Shown: in pieces, positions 45,167 to 55,611 of the stretch
Position numbering within the stretch: the first letter of the stretch is position 1
Layout: each line of letters starts with the position of its first letter
From: Argyresthia goedartella
Lineage: Eukaryota; Arthropoda; Insecta; Lepidoptera; Argyresthiidae
Length of the DNA: 64,000 nt
Direction of reading: 5' to 3'
Assembly (NCBI GenBank): GCA_949825045.1
Contig: OX463816.1
Coordinates: 19,417,243 to 19,481,242, forward strand
The notes under the pieces: generated by a model
Told to the model about the DNA's origin: nothing
Seen by the model: only the letters and a program-made list of their open reading frames with translations
The model's database searches: none
Made by a program: the position numbers and the translations under genes

Positions 45167-46102
45167 GATATGTTCTTTTGTCCGTACCGAACCTCCGTTT
45201 CGTAACAGCGTCGCGATCCAAAAACTCTGGACGCGCCCGTATCTCCGTAACTTCTAGCCCGTATTTCTAAAGGTGGGTCCAGACATGTTCTTTCAAATCA
45301 GCTCAAAGCACATTTATTGGCAGCTCAAAGAGCCACCACTTTGAGTCACAACCCCATGATGAACACCACCACTTAGACTACACTACACACTATAATACAT
45401 ATACCTCAACATTTATTTATTATCGACATAGCCTTTTTCCCTGCATAGTTTCATTGCAATTGAGGTGTTTTTTGACTGTAAATGGCTAAACAGTTTAGAT
45501 TTAAGTATTTCGTTGCTTCGTTTTAAATTCTTAGTTTTATAAAAAGGCGCGAGCTGCTACAGGTAACACATGCTGAGCTCACGCCATTTTGTCATAAGCT
45601 ACATCCTTTCATTATTATGTTTTATTGTATGTTTATGTTTGTGACAAATAAATTCATTTTCTTTCTTTCTTCTTTTGTCCGTAACGAACCTCCGTACCGC
45701 ATCAAGAACACTTCTTTGGACGCCCCGATCGGCTGCGATCGAGATGCGCCGTACCACCATACGTCCAAACTAGCGCTCTTGGTTCGCGACGCTGATACGA
45801 TACGGAGGTACGTTACGGAAAAAAGACCATGTGTGGACCCACCTTAACGTCTATCGCTTCGCTGCGTTCATCGCGTGTTCATTTGTTGCGATCACGTCCA
45901 GACTGGCTTGAGCGCACCGTATCGTATCGCCTATGAACGGGGCGAAAAAACTGACTCGAGATGGATCGGCTGCGATCGAGACGCGCCGTACCACGCTACC
46001 GTACCGAACGGGGGTCCAAACTAGCGTTCTTGGATCGCGACGCACGCTAATACGAAACGGAGGTACGTTACGGACAAAAGAACATGTCTGGACCCAGCTT
46101 TA
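45167..46102. mobile_element. Nested MITEs with GTCCGTAACG(A/T)ACCTCCGT ends, in the NUDT6-like intron
   Basis: Outer arms: 45167-45235 (ATGTTCTTTTGTCCGTACCG) and 46015-46092 (inverse, GGACAAAAGAACAT). An inner pair, 45671-45723 and 45764-45829, uses the same sequence, so a second copy may be nested. GGGTCCAGACATGTTC also occurs at 45287. Open frames here are by-products. Confidence 0.55.
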
Positions 46103-46283
46103 GATTTCGTTAATCTTATGAAATCAACCACGCACACTTAACCCGCACCGTACGCGCCGCTCCTAAACATATTTATGTGATTGCGGCATCTACGTACGCT
46201 GCGAGCAGACAGACTGCTGACAAATGTGCGTTCAGCTATAGCCAGCACAAGTTGTTATCAATAATTCATAAGTAGAAACTGAC

Positions 46284-46494
46284 CTCTCTCCACATATCCT
46301 CCAGGCAACTTCCAGTGTGGATATTCGTAATGTTTCTCTGAGACGGCTAGAATCTGATTCTTCTGGTTGAAGACCATAGCTCCCACACCGAGGTTCGTGT
46401 GACAGGGTGGTGGCAGATTTGGTCCGCTGTCCATCGGCAGCCATTTGTACATCATCACCGAACCTTCCCGTCCATGGTGGAAATTAAATCCTTT
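46284..46494 (-). CDS. NUDT6-like Nudix hydrolase, penultimate exon
   Basis: Acceptor CATAG at 46495; 211 bases, phase 0 in, phase 1 out, donor GTCAGT at 46283. It encodes KGFNFHHGREGSVMMYKWLP, GVGAMVFNQKNQILAV and PHWKLPGGYVERG, the start of the Nudix fold and of the Nudix box. FHH...WLP before the Nudix core is typical of NUDT6 relatives. The reading frame past the donor ends quickly, as expected for intron sequence. Confidence 0.85.
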
Positions 46495-46662
46495 CTATGG
46501 ACATCAAGCCGTTTAGTCCTCGATTGTAATGAAATGAATGATTGTCGTCACACATTTTCCCAATAAAGGCCAGCGATTGAATTATCCCTAATGAATGTGA
46601 AAAATGCAATTATCAAAAGAAAAAATATTTGTTACATATAATATAGGAGAAGAAGCTCTTAC

Positions 46663-46754
46663 TTTGGCTAGCACCGGGACAATGGAGGCATCAGAGATGT
46701 TCACTTTAAACCAGATGCACCTCCGTCCCTCACCTTTCCATTTTTCTAATGAGT
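46663..46754 (-). CDS. NUDT6-like Nudix hydrolase, upstream exon
   Basis: A 92-base exon between acceptor TTTACAG (46755) and donor GTAAGAG (46662). It encodes SLEKWKGEGRRCIWFKVNIS and DASIVPVLAK, matching in kind the N-terminal (pre-Nudix) domain of NUDT6-like proteins, and joins in phase to KGFNFHH of the next exon across a 168-bp intron. The preceding exon(s) and the start codon were not found and may lie outside the recognised region. Confidence 0.75.
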
Positions 46755-47605
46755 CTGTAAATGTAAATGTTTATATATTATTTTTTATCAATCAAACCAA
46801 TAAGATAGAAATTGTTTTAGTTTCGGAGCATTTCTAGTACGTAGTTGCAACAATTTCAGTAAAAAAATATTATTATGGTTTTCTGGATCTAGTCCCAAAC
46901 CCTGGAATCTAAATAGCTAGACCAAAATGTCTGTAGGAATCACCCTTTTCTTTTTTAATATTGCAATTGATAAAATAACATCGGAGACATATAATTGCTA
47001 AGATTAGCGATTGCTAAGATAAACTCAAAACTCAAATCATTTATTCCAAGTAGGTAATAATGCATTATTACTTACTTGCAATAAATGTTGTTGTGTCGTC
47101 GTGTATTTGACTTGTCGAAAACACTTACTTAAGTCTCATATACATGGAAATATGATCAACTAAACTAATGAGTATATAACTGATTGATTATGGTTTGAGT
47201 TTGAAAAAGGAAATTTCCCCTTCAAGTGGTGATTCATGGATGAATCTCGCACAGGAAAAATAAATATCGGAAATACGCCCGTCAGAGAAGATAGTACCAA
47301 GAAACTCTACGGGGATGTAATTTTTTAAATTTCGTCATATATTATTTTTATTACACAATGTACGACATAAAAATTATCTAATCTAATGACAAAATTATAA
47401 CATCGCATCCATAAGTGCCAATAAGATGTCTCAAAATAGCAATATAATCTAATCTAATCTAAAATAAGAACAAAGACAAGCTGTAATGAACAAAACTTAT
47501 GAGAAACCAGACTGGACCAGTCCCCCCCTCCAAGCAGCACCCGTTCATGAGTTGTGCACCAACTATTAGAAAAATATGTTTGGTTTATATAAGCACCCCG
47601 AGAAA

Positions 47606-47650
<45 letters not shown>

Positions 47651-47837
47651 GAGAGAGAATGTTTGATGAGAAACCTATTAATTTAGGAATGTAATAATTC
47701 GCTTAGGTAATAATAATGAATTAATATTATTGAAATAATTATATATTTTTCAAATAATTACAGGCTAACTTTTAATTAGCTGACCACTTTTTAGGGAATC
47801 ATAGTACCCATTAATATAAACAACTTTTTCTTGTGAT
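46755..47837. other. Unassigned; contains a GA microsatellite
   Basis: (GA)n at 47608-47647. No exon upstream of the NUDT6-like gene was recognised on the minus strand. The rest is AT-rich. Confidence 0.35.
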
Positions 47838-48164
47838 ATATAGAGAATTATTAAAACGTACTAATCACTTCTATTATTTTGAATTGGCAACACTATAGGT
47901 GTCATCTTCTGTTTTTGACCCCTACAATATTTTGAAAAATAATTAGCAATTGTTTTGTTACTTCCTTTTTTGTTACTTTGTTGCCTTAACGTATACAAGA
48001 AAAATTTGAGTAACAAAAACGGAAATTGATAAAAATTATGTTAATAAACTAATGTTGATTATGTACCAGGTCTGTCTTTTTATTGTTAGTTATTTTTCTT
48101 ATGTATTTAAAGTGTCACTTTCTTTATTTCAATAATAGGCATTGCAAACCCAGCCTTATATTTC

Positions 48165-48910
48165 GTAATTTCGTAATTTCTTTATTGTACTAAACAAAAC
48201 AGACATACAGATAACTTATGATAGAAAAAACATGTACAAAGGCGAGCTTATCTCTAAAAAGAGATTTCTTCCAGCAAACCATGTTGGATAGGAGACGGAG
48301 ATGATAGGTAAGGGAAAGAATTGCGCGTACAATTAAGACTATATTCTAATATAATACATATTACACATACATAAAACCCTATTGCTAAGAAATATAGACT
48401 ACATACACAGTTACATAAATACAGCATATCAATAAATATATTACAAATATACTAATACTAATACATTATATAGCTAAATAGAAAGTGAAAGATAGTGCTT
48501 CTTTAGTCGGTTCTTAAAGATATTCAGTGATGGACTGTCCCTGATGGTGCAGGGAAGTTCATTCCAAAGCCGTATAGCGCGGATTCTAAACCCGTGCTCG
48601 TAGGTTGTAGTGGAGCGTTGTGGGGCTTTAAGCATAGTAGCCATGTGAGTTCTCCGAGGCCTGCATGAAGAAAGAAATTCGAAGCGATCACGCAGGAAGT
48701 TAGGGTACCGAGGGTTCCACAAAATATTGTAGAACAGGCATAGGATATGAGAGTCCCGTCGAAGACGAATCGGAAGCCAATTCAACTCCCTGCGATGTTG
48801 AGAAACGTGATCATATTTTCGCAGTCCGAAGATGAACCGAATCCCGAGGTTTTGAAGTCGTTCGAGTTTGTTCAGTTGCTCTTCATTTGCGCTTACCCAG
48901 CAATTTTCTA
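48165..48910 (-). mobile_element. Family A non-LTR fragment, copy 2, inserted in F1
   Basis: The minus strand keeps 103 codons of the RT C-terminus (48785-48474; LNWLPIRLRR...RIRAIRLWNELP) and the 3' UTR. Direct repeats TATATTTC at 48157-48164 and 48911-48918 mark an 8-bp target duplication; F2 has the uninterrupted site near 54899-54906. A few extra bases (about 48904-48910) lie at the truncated 5' junction. Nearly identical to copy 1 at 649. Confidence 0.85.
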
Positions 48911-49293
48911 TATATTTCTTACTTTGTTACCGATGACTCCTTTTTTGTTACTGTCCCAAAAGTCAGTCGTCATTATTTCAACTTTTTTGGATTTGTTTGA
49001 TAATTTAAAACAATATAATTTGTAATGCAGCTCAAGTATGCTCAAAATTGTAATAAAAAACTCATTCGTTCACAAACGAGTTCATTTATTTTTCATGAAA
49101 TGAAATGAAATGAAATGAAATGAAATGAAATGAAATGAAATGAATGTTTATTTGCTTGGAATGAGGTTAAATATATGGTGGTAAATGTTAAAATAAAATG
49201 CTCAGCACATTCCACCTGTCCAGGTATGCAAAAACTTGTACTTAAATCTAAAATATGTTATTTGAAATCTACTATTTACATTATATTATTATG

Positions 49294-52227
49294 TCATTCC
49301 TTTATATCAATAATTTTAAGATTAAGGTATTCATTTACATTATAAAAACATTCTTTCAAGAGCCATCTTTGTAGTGTGGACTTAAATAGTGTCAATGGCA
49401 ACGTTTTAATTGGCTGTGGTAGCTTATTGTATATTTTTATTAACATTCTGTAACAACTTCTATTGCAAAATTCGGTCCTGCATAGTGGGGTTACAAGTTT
49501 ATCTGGATATCTTGTCGTAAATGTGTATGCATCCTTATTCTTTTTGAAAATATTTGGATAACTATGAGCAAAACATGCCATTTCAAATATATAGAGACTT
49601 GGCAGCGACAAGATTTTGAGTTGAATGAAAAGAGGCTTACACGAGTCTAAGGGATGTGCATGGCAGATTGCTCTAATGCATTTCTTTTGTAAAATGAAAA
49701 CTTTTCCAAAATCTCTTGCGTTACCCCATAGAATTAGGCCGTATCTTAATATAGAGGCCACATAACCGTGGTATGCCATCAAAGCTGAATGTACGTCAGA
49801 GGTTCTTTGTAACCTGTGTAGAGCGTATACATATTTGTTAAGTTTATTGCACACTTTTTCAATGTGTGGTAGCCATGAGCAGTGCTCATCTACGACTATA
49901 CCTAGGAAAGTGGTTGATGATGTGTGGTTAATTGTGATATTATTACATTTTACATGGATATTTTTTAATGTCATTTTATTATTTCTAAATTGAATATATT
50001 GTGTTTTATTCTCATTCACCAGTAAGTTATTTGCTTCTAACCATTCCGTGACCTCTTTTATGCCAGTGTTGACATCTGATTCAAACTTGTTGTCGTCAGT
50101 GCATTTAATTGTCATTGAGATATCGTCAGCAAATAATACACATTTATTTTTTGTAATCTCTGGGAGGTCGTTTATATATAATATGAAAAGTAATGGTGAT
50201 AGGACACTGCCTTGAGGAACTCCAAAGGTGTTTATCTCAGAAGGAGATTTATGTATTTCTAACTCATTGTCGTTTGAGAGTGAACATATTTCCACCATTT
50301 GCTCGCGGTCAGAAAGATAGCTGCTAAGCCATTCCCATGCCGGGCCCCTGATACCTAATCTTTCACATTTGTCTAACAACAATGTATGTGGGACATAGTC
50401 GAACGCCTTTGTCATATCAAAAAATATAACAGCTACAGGCTTTCCTTTGTCCACATATTCTATGATTTCTGTTGTTAATTGAAAACCGGCCAGAATTGTA
50501 GATTTATTTTTTTGGAAGCCATTTTGTTCAATTTTAAGTATCTTATGTTTGTCCAGAAACCTATTTATTCTCCTTTGCATGGCTTTTTCGTAAATTTTAG
50601 AAAAAATACTAATGAGGGCAATGGGACGATAGTTATTTACGTCAGTCCTGTCTCCTTTTTTATGTAGGGGTTTTATAATGGATGGTTTTAGGGCTTTCGG
50701 AAATCGACCAAATTCAAATGAAGTATTGATTAAATAGCATAAGATGTTTGCTATGTCATGGCAGCAATGTTTAAGAATTTTTGTATTTATACCATCGTAG
50801 CCTACGGAGTTAGTTGATTTTAAAGATTTTATTATTGATATAGTTTCCTTCGGTTCACAGGGATAAAGGAACATTGATTTTGGATTTCTGGCTTTTTTAC
50901 TTGTATTATTATTAAGATGTTTAGTTTTTGATTCTTTATCTATAAATTTTTTATTGAACGCAGTAGCTATTTCTTCCGGGTTTGTAATAATTTGGTCATT
51001 TAATATAATTTTTTCTATGTTGTTTGGTTGGGTAGTGTTGTTGTTGTCTTTTATAATATTCCAAATAGCTCTACATTTATTTTTTGATTGCGTTATGTAG
51101 CGTTGGTTTGTTTTAGATTGAGCTAGGTTTATACATTTTTTTAAAGACTTTGAATAGTTCAAATATGTGTTTTTGTCGTGTATGTTTCTTGTACTATAGT
51201 ATTTATACCTTAATTGTCTATTTTTTTTGCACGCTAGTTGTATACCTGGTGTAAGCCATTTTAAACCCTTGATGCTTGCCTTGATTTTTACTCTTATTGT
51301 TGGAAAACAAAGTGAATAAAATAAATCAAAATATTCTTTAAATTTATCAAAAGCTAGGTCTGCATCTGCTATTTCGAGTGTTTCTGACCAAGATAATGAT
51401 TTTAAACACATTTGGAACTTGTCAAGGTTTTCTTTGCTGTAGTCTTTCTTTTTTATAAAATAGTTTTTTTTTAATCTTTCTAGTTTTTTCGTAACGAATT
51501 TCGAAATTTGACAGGTATTGTGGTCCGACAGCCCGCTTTGCAGAGTTTTAGATGACTCTATGTCCTTTACGTTACTCGCAATATGATCAATACATGAACG
51601 TTGTCTAGTTGGTACTGTTATATTGTGTAGTTGGATATTAAAGTTTTCGAGTAATGAAATTAGTCCCTTTGTTTGCGTGGTATTTGTTTTTAGTGTGTCA
51701 ATATTAAAGTCACCACATAGAATTATCATTTTTTTGTTCCCACTGCTTAGTTTTTGAAGAACACATTCCAGTTGGGTAAGGAATATCTTTACGTCTGAGG
51801 AAGGTGTGCGGTATACACATATTATTATGCACTTTATTTGAGGTACTTCTATAGCGCAGCATTCGAAATGGTTTTCTATAGCAAAATCTTTAATAAATAG
51901 ACTTTCTTTTACCGGGATATCCATCTTAGTGAAGATGCACACGCCGCCTCTTTTTTTTGATTTACGTGAGAAATAGGAACTCAGTTTATACCCCGCTAAT
52001 TGGGCATTGATTTCCGTGCCTTGTTTTAGGAATGTTTCACATAAGCAAATAATGTCAATTGATATATTTTGTGCTTGGAGATCACATATGAAGATTTCTA
52101 AAAGTTCACGTTTGCGTAATACTCCCGCAATGTTTTGGTGGAAGCATGATAGAGTATGTCTCGGCTCACACTGAGGAGGAGAGACGAAAAAACATGTTTT
52201 TGTTAAGAATGTTTTGAAAGGGAGAGG
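49294..52227 (-). CDS. CR1-like ORF2: AP-like endonuclease and reverse transcriptase
   Basis: Open for 977 codons from 52227, though the first ATG is at 51942, inside the endonuclease. Endonuclease residues: FHQNIAG (motif I Asn) near 52150, ICLCETFLK (catalytic Glu), LCGDFNIDTL, SCIDHIASN and GLSDHNTCQI (catalytic His). RT: FPKALKPSIIKPLHKKGD and NYRPIALISIFSKIYEK, FFDMTKAFDYVPH (first catalytic Asp), GVPQGSVLSPLLFILYINDL, CVLFADDISM (FADD), FLGIVVDEHCSW, then the C-terminal YGLILWGNARDFGKVFILQK block and a stop at 49294. It nicks target DNA and primes reverse transcription there. The 62-base overlap with ORF1, in the +1 frame and without a usable ATG, suggests a coupled or frameshift mode of translation. 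Confidence 0.92.
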   Translation of the reverse strand, partial: PLPFKTFLTKTCFFVSPPQCEPRHTLSCFHQNIAGVLRKRELLEIFICDLQAQNISIDIICLCETFLKQGTEINAQLAGYKLSSYFSRKSKKRGGVCIFTKMDIPVKESLFIKDFAIENHFECCAIEVPQIKCIIICVYRTPSSDVKIFLTQLECVLQKLSSGNKKMIILCGDFNIDTLKTNTTQTKGLISLLENFNIQLHNITVPTRQRSCIDHIASNVKDIESSKTLQSGLSDHNTCQISKFVTKKLERLKKNYFIKKKDYSKENLDKFQMCLKSLSWSETLEIADADLAFDKFKEYFDLFYSLCFPTIRVKIKASIKGLKWLTPGIQLACKKNRQLRYKYYSTRNIHDKNTYLNYSKSLKKCINLAQSKTNQRYITQSKNKCRAIWNIIKDNNNTTQPNNIEKIILNDQIITNPEEIATAFNKKFIDKESKTKHLNNNTSKKARNPKSMFLYPCEPKETISIIKSLKSTNSVGYDGINTKILKHCCHDIANILCYLINTSFEFGRFPKALKPSIIKPLHKKGDRTDVNNYRPIALISIFSKIYEKAMQRRINRFLDKHKILKIEQNGFQKNKSTILAGFQLTTEIIEYVDKGKPVAVIFFDMTKAFDYVPHTLLLDKCERLGIRGPAWEWLSSYLSDREQMVEICSLSNDNELEIHKSPSEINTFGVPQGSVLSPLLFILYINDLPEITKNKCVLFADDISMTIKCTDDNKFESDVNTGIKEVTEWLEANNLLVNENKTQYIQFRNNKMTLKNIHVKCNNITINHTSSTTFLGIVVDEHCSWLPHIEKVCNKLNKYVYALHRLQRTSDVHSALMAYHGYVASILRYGLILWGNARDFGKVFILQKKCIRAICHAHPLDSCKPLFIQLKILSLPSLYIFEMACFAHSYPNIFKKNKDAYTFTTRYPDKLVTPLCRTEFCNRSCYRMLIKIYNKLPQPIKTLPLTLFKSTLQRWLLKECFYNVNEYLNLKIIDIKE

Positions 52228-53509
52228 TCATTGTTGCCTTGTCACTTTCGTTTAAAGTTAAAGAATTAGCTGGTAGGCCATTTTCTTTTATGGGTACTCT
52301 TCTTTTTTGCATCTCTGTTTTAATGTTTTTTATGTATCTATCATTGTAGTCTCTACAGTCTATGTCAAAGTTGATGGCTTTTGAAGTGAATGTTAAGTAC
52401 TGTTTTCTGCCGTAGTTTCCTGAGTCAGTATCGAGAAACTTACATTTGGTCATGTTTTTGCAAAGTGCTTTTAAGGTTTCATTTAATCTGGACACATTTA
52501 GGCGAGTACTATTGTTTACGCTCAACACTATTAAATTACAATTTTTACAGAGTTTTTGAGCGTAGCTAAGCTCTCTTATTACTTTTGTAGGATTCGAATC
52601 GTTTTCGCCCAAACAGAGAATCACCGTGTCTTGATCTTTAAAGTTGTAGCTATCCATAGAGCCGACGATGTCATCCGACTGCGCGTTCGGTTTGATGAAA
52701 GAAGAAACTCTGTACTCTTCATACGGTAGCTGTCCTCTATTTATGCTCGTCGCTTTCGCCAGTCCTCTGCATTGTTGCGAACCGAAAAACAGAATTTGTC
52801 GGGGGATTTCTTCGAAAGAAGTATTTTTGTAGAGCATCTTTAGTTGTTCAGACGAGTTTCCCGACAAGGTATTGGTTTCAGGATTCGTTTTGTTCATGGT
52901 AGCGGCCGGATTTCTGATGTCATCGGTCTCTGATGGTGTTTGACTCGTGTTTAGTTCTTCAGCGTCCAATGTGAAGTTTATTTTCTTTTGTTTTATTTTC
53001 CGTCTCTTCGTCTCTTTACATTGTTTTTTCGTTGTAGAAAGAGTTTCGTTGCAAAGTTTTTTAAGAGTATTGATTCTGAGCTCATTATCCTTTTTTCCCG
53101 ATCTCAACTTTCCATTTTCGAGTGTCAGTCTCTCCACTTCGTCATTTGCACTTTGCAGCTGTATATTTAATTCAATGATTTGTTGTTTGAGGTCTTCAAT
53201 TTCAGTTGCAGAATGGTAAGTCGACATATCAGGCAAACTCGTGGTGTCGTAGTCAGAAAAGGACTGGCAGCTTGAGTCGGTGTCTATGGGTGACATAATT
53301 TGTTTTTTATTCCTTAAAGTTATGTTGTCTTGTCTAAATGGAGATTGAGGGCTACAGGATTGGCATTTCCATGCATTTTTAGTGGGATATATTGCGGAAA
53401 ATGTAGCACTAGTGATATTGAGGCATTGGTAATGGAAGTGCTCTTTGCATGCAGCGCATTTCAATAGGTCACTGAGTGCTATCAGCTTTTGGCATACTTT
53501 GCAATCCAT
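52166..53509 (-). CDS. CR1-like ORF1: PHD finger, coiled coil and SGNH-like domain
   Basis: 447 residues. Residues 3-52: a PHD-type zinc finger, C-x2-C-x12-C-x2-C-x4-H-x2-C ... W-x-C-x2-C (CKVCQ, CAACKEHFHYQC, WKCQSC). Residues about 105-140: coiled coil (IELNIQLQSANDEVERL) followed by a lysine-rich stretch (KRRKIKQKKINF). Residues about 240-390: SGNH/GDSL-esterase-like, with QILFFGSQQCRG (block I Ser), VILCLGENDSNP (block III Gly-x-Asn-Asp) and LIVLSVNNSTRLN. PHD plus esterase in ORF1 is known for CR1-group elements; it probably binds element RNA. The stop is TGA at 52168-52166. Confidence 0.88.
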   Translation of the reverse strand: MDCKVCQKLIALSDLLKCAACKEHFHYQCLNITSATFSAIYPTKNAWKCQSCSPQSPFRQDNITLRNKKQIMSPIDTDSSCQSFSDYDTTSLPDMSTYHSATEIEDLKQQIIELNIQLQSANDEVERLTLENGKLRSGKKDNELRINTLKKLCNETLSTTKKQCKETKRRKIKQKKINFTLDAEELNTSQTPSETDDIRNPAATMNKTNPETNTLSGNSSEQLKMLYKNTSFEEIPRQILFFGSQQCRGLAKATSINRGQLPYEEYRVSSFIKPNAQSDDIVGSMDSYNFKDQDTVILCLGENDSNPTKVIRELSYAQKLCKNCNLIVLSVNNSTRLNVSRLNETLKALCKNMTKCKFLDTDSGNYGRKQYLTFTSKAINFDIDCRDYNDRYIKNIKTEMQKRRVPIKENGLPANSLTLNESDKATMTSPFQNILNKNMFFRLSSSV

Positions 53510-54526
53510 CCTGACTGCTATGACTGTAGCAGTGTATCGTGGCCGCGTGGCGTAGAAGCGTGGCGCGTAGCAGCGTGGCGTAGCAACGTGGTGTAGCAGC
53601 GAGGCGTAGTACGGCGTAGCTCGCTTGGTAACTGTCAGTAGGCGGTTTATTGATTAAGACTGGAGGCGCCCTCTATTGTGAGGTCTATGATGTGGTGTCT
53701 TTAATCGAATGGATGATCATGGCGTACAATGTATTTTTCTATATTAGCCACTAGATGGCGGTAGTGGATTTTGGTGATGTAGGTATGTGGTTAGTTCCGC
53801 CTTTGTGCAGTAGATGGCACTATTTAAAATTCTGTACTGTAACGGTCAGGAAATTGTATTTTGAAGTATTTACACGTAATTACATATGAATTCACTGTAA
53901 ATTTATTACACTTTGTGAAAACACAGAAGGATGTTCATTTTTCACGCATATTCAGGGTTTATTATTCACTAAGTTCACTGTTTTAAGTCTTCACTGTCGT
54001 TTTATATATTTTGATTGTTTTTGTAGCAAATCCATTAATATAGTTTTGTATAACACTTCCACTTATGCACTTTATTTGGTACTTTGTTTTTATTGAAGAA
54101 TTTATAGCAAAAACTATTTTGTTTATTTTATACAAACAATATATCTAGGAGCTGACTTTTAGCTCAAGTAGGTGGCGCCCCCGTTCATAACAAATATTAA
54201 AACTTTAAACTTAATTTGAACGAAAGGTAACAAAAAAAAATATTTGCGCCTAATTTGGAAATTATATTTTACTTTTTTGGGTCTATCTTTGTATTAATAT
54301 TGTAAAATTCATCATATGGTTTAGAAAATAATATTGGGCATAACTTTGCGAATTTAATACAAATTTTCAACATATAAGAAGTAACAAAATAGTAACGTAT
54401 AGTTTGCCTTATTTTAGTTTATAATACATAAAAATCCTAAATCAAATAGTTCCACATTATATTGCCTTTTTAGTGACTTGTTATAGCTTTTTATGCATAA
54501 AATAATAAAAAATATAGTCGAATAAA

Positions 54527-55013
54527 CTAGTCCCAGAAAAAGTTCCAAAAATGGATTCTAGTTTTTGTTATCAATTTTAGATATAGAGAATTATTAAAAC
54601 GTACTAATCACTTCTATTATTTTGAATTGGCAACACTATAGGTGTCATCTTCTGTTTTTGACCCCTACAATATTTTGAAAAATAATTAGCAATTGTTTTG
54701 TTACTTCCTTTTTTGTTACTTTGTTGCCTTAACGTATACAAGGAAAATTTGAGTAACAAAAACGGAAATTGATAAAAATTATGTTAATAAACTAATGTTG
54801 ATTATGTACCGGGTCTGTCTTTTTATTGTTAGTTATTTTTCTTATGTATTTAAAGTGTCACTTTCTTTATTTCAATAATAGGCATTGCAAACCCAGCCTT
54901 ATATTTCTTACTTTGTTACCGATGACTCCTTTTTTGTTACTGTCCCAAAAGTCAGTTCGTCATTATTTCAACTTTTTTGGATTCGTTTGATAATTTAAAA
55001 CAATATAATTTGT
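54527..55013 (+). repeat. Repeat F, copy 2
   Basis: Starts CTAGTCCCAGAAAAAGTTCC directly after F1 (head to tail) and stops at 55013, where a small TIR element begins. It contains the uninterrupted target of the family A insertion at 48165. Confidence 0.65.
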
Positions 55014-55153
55014 GAGGGCGTACCCAGGTAGGGGCCCCCCATAGAAGATAAAATAAACGTCAACGTTTTTTGTTTCAATATACCTGACCGACCATCTTCT
55101 CGAAACAGGTATGAGCTGCCCCCCCCCCTAGCTGAAATCCTGGGTACGCCCTT
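55014..55153. mobile_element. Small element with AGGGCGTACCCAGG ends
   Basis: GAGGGCGTACCCAGGTA at the left and CTGGGTACGCCCTT at the right are inverted. Contains C-rich runs and no coding sequence. F2 does not resume to its right. Confidence 0.55.
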
Positions 55154-55179
55154 GTATCTAGCTAGAGAGAACTAACACT

Positions 55180-55435
55180 GCTTATCCTTTTTAACAGAAT
55201 TTTTAACAGAAGTTTAAAATCGCGTTGCCTCCAAAAGGACTGGGTCGGTGAGAGGTTAAATATAGTTATGCTGCAACTGACGCAAGAGTTAGAGACAGCC
55301 GCAGAAGATGACACATGAATGTTAGAAGACATGGCTTTACAGCTAGACAAAAGTAATAAGCAAATCAGCATTTTAAGCAGGTATGTTGCGCCTCCGCAAG
55401 GGCCAAAAAAGCAATATTTTGAAAAAGAGAACACT
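55180..55435 (+). pseudogene. Coding-like remnant with coiled-coil character
   Basis: One plus frame reads MLQLTQELETAAEDDT, a TGA, then MLEDMALQLDKSNKQISIL and PPQGPKKQYFEKENT before a stop. It looks like decayed coding sequence between F2 and F3; family not recognised. Confidence 0.3.
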
Positions 55436-55611
55436 TAAAATACGTATTCCAAAAAGATCAGAACAAGGTGAGGGTTTCTCCTTTTTTACGCCACAGTTTC
55501 AAAAAAACCCCTAAAATTTTAAAATCAAGAAATCGCTTGTTTTTCATGAAATCAGATAGTTTATTTAATTAATATTTGGTTTATTCATAAGAAATTCTAT
55601 TTGATTTAGGA

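Larger units (their letters stand above)
49097..54183 (-). mobile_element. Full-length CR1-like non-LTR retrotransposon, both ORFs open
   Basis: 5.09 kb, minus strand. Boundaries come from the direct repeat TTCAT (49092-49096 and 54184-54188) and from the uninterrupted F3 copy at about 55856-55875. Order on the minus strand: 5' UTR (54183-53510) with degenerate CGTGGCGTAGCAG-type tandem units at 53545-53620, ORF1 (53509-52166), ORF2 (52227-49294), 3' UTR and a TTTCA pentanucleotide tail (49097-49143). A PHD plus SGNH-esterase ORF1 and APE-RT ORF2 are the hallmark of CR1-group elements. Intact frames and clean ends suggest recent activity. Confidence 0.9.
47838..54526 (+). repeat. Repeat F, copy 1, interrupted by two retrotransposons
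   Basis: F sequence occupies 47838-48164, 48911-49096 and 54184-54526; between are a family A fragment and the CR1-like element. F carries GTAACAAAA motifs on either strand at least seven times. Copies F2 (54527-55013, +), F3 (55612-56413, -) and F4 (56444-56707, +) share it. No coding capacity seen. Confidence 0.7.

Noticed and set aside
47608..47647. Possible regulatory GAGA array
   Set aside because: A plain GA microsatellite with nothing nearby to regulate.
49097..49143. Stand-alone TGAAA satellite
   Set aside because: It is the 3' tail of the CR1-like element.
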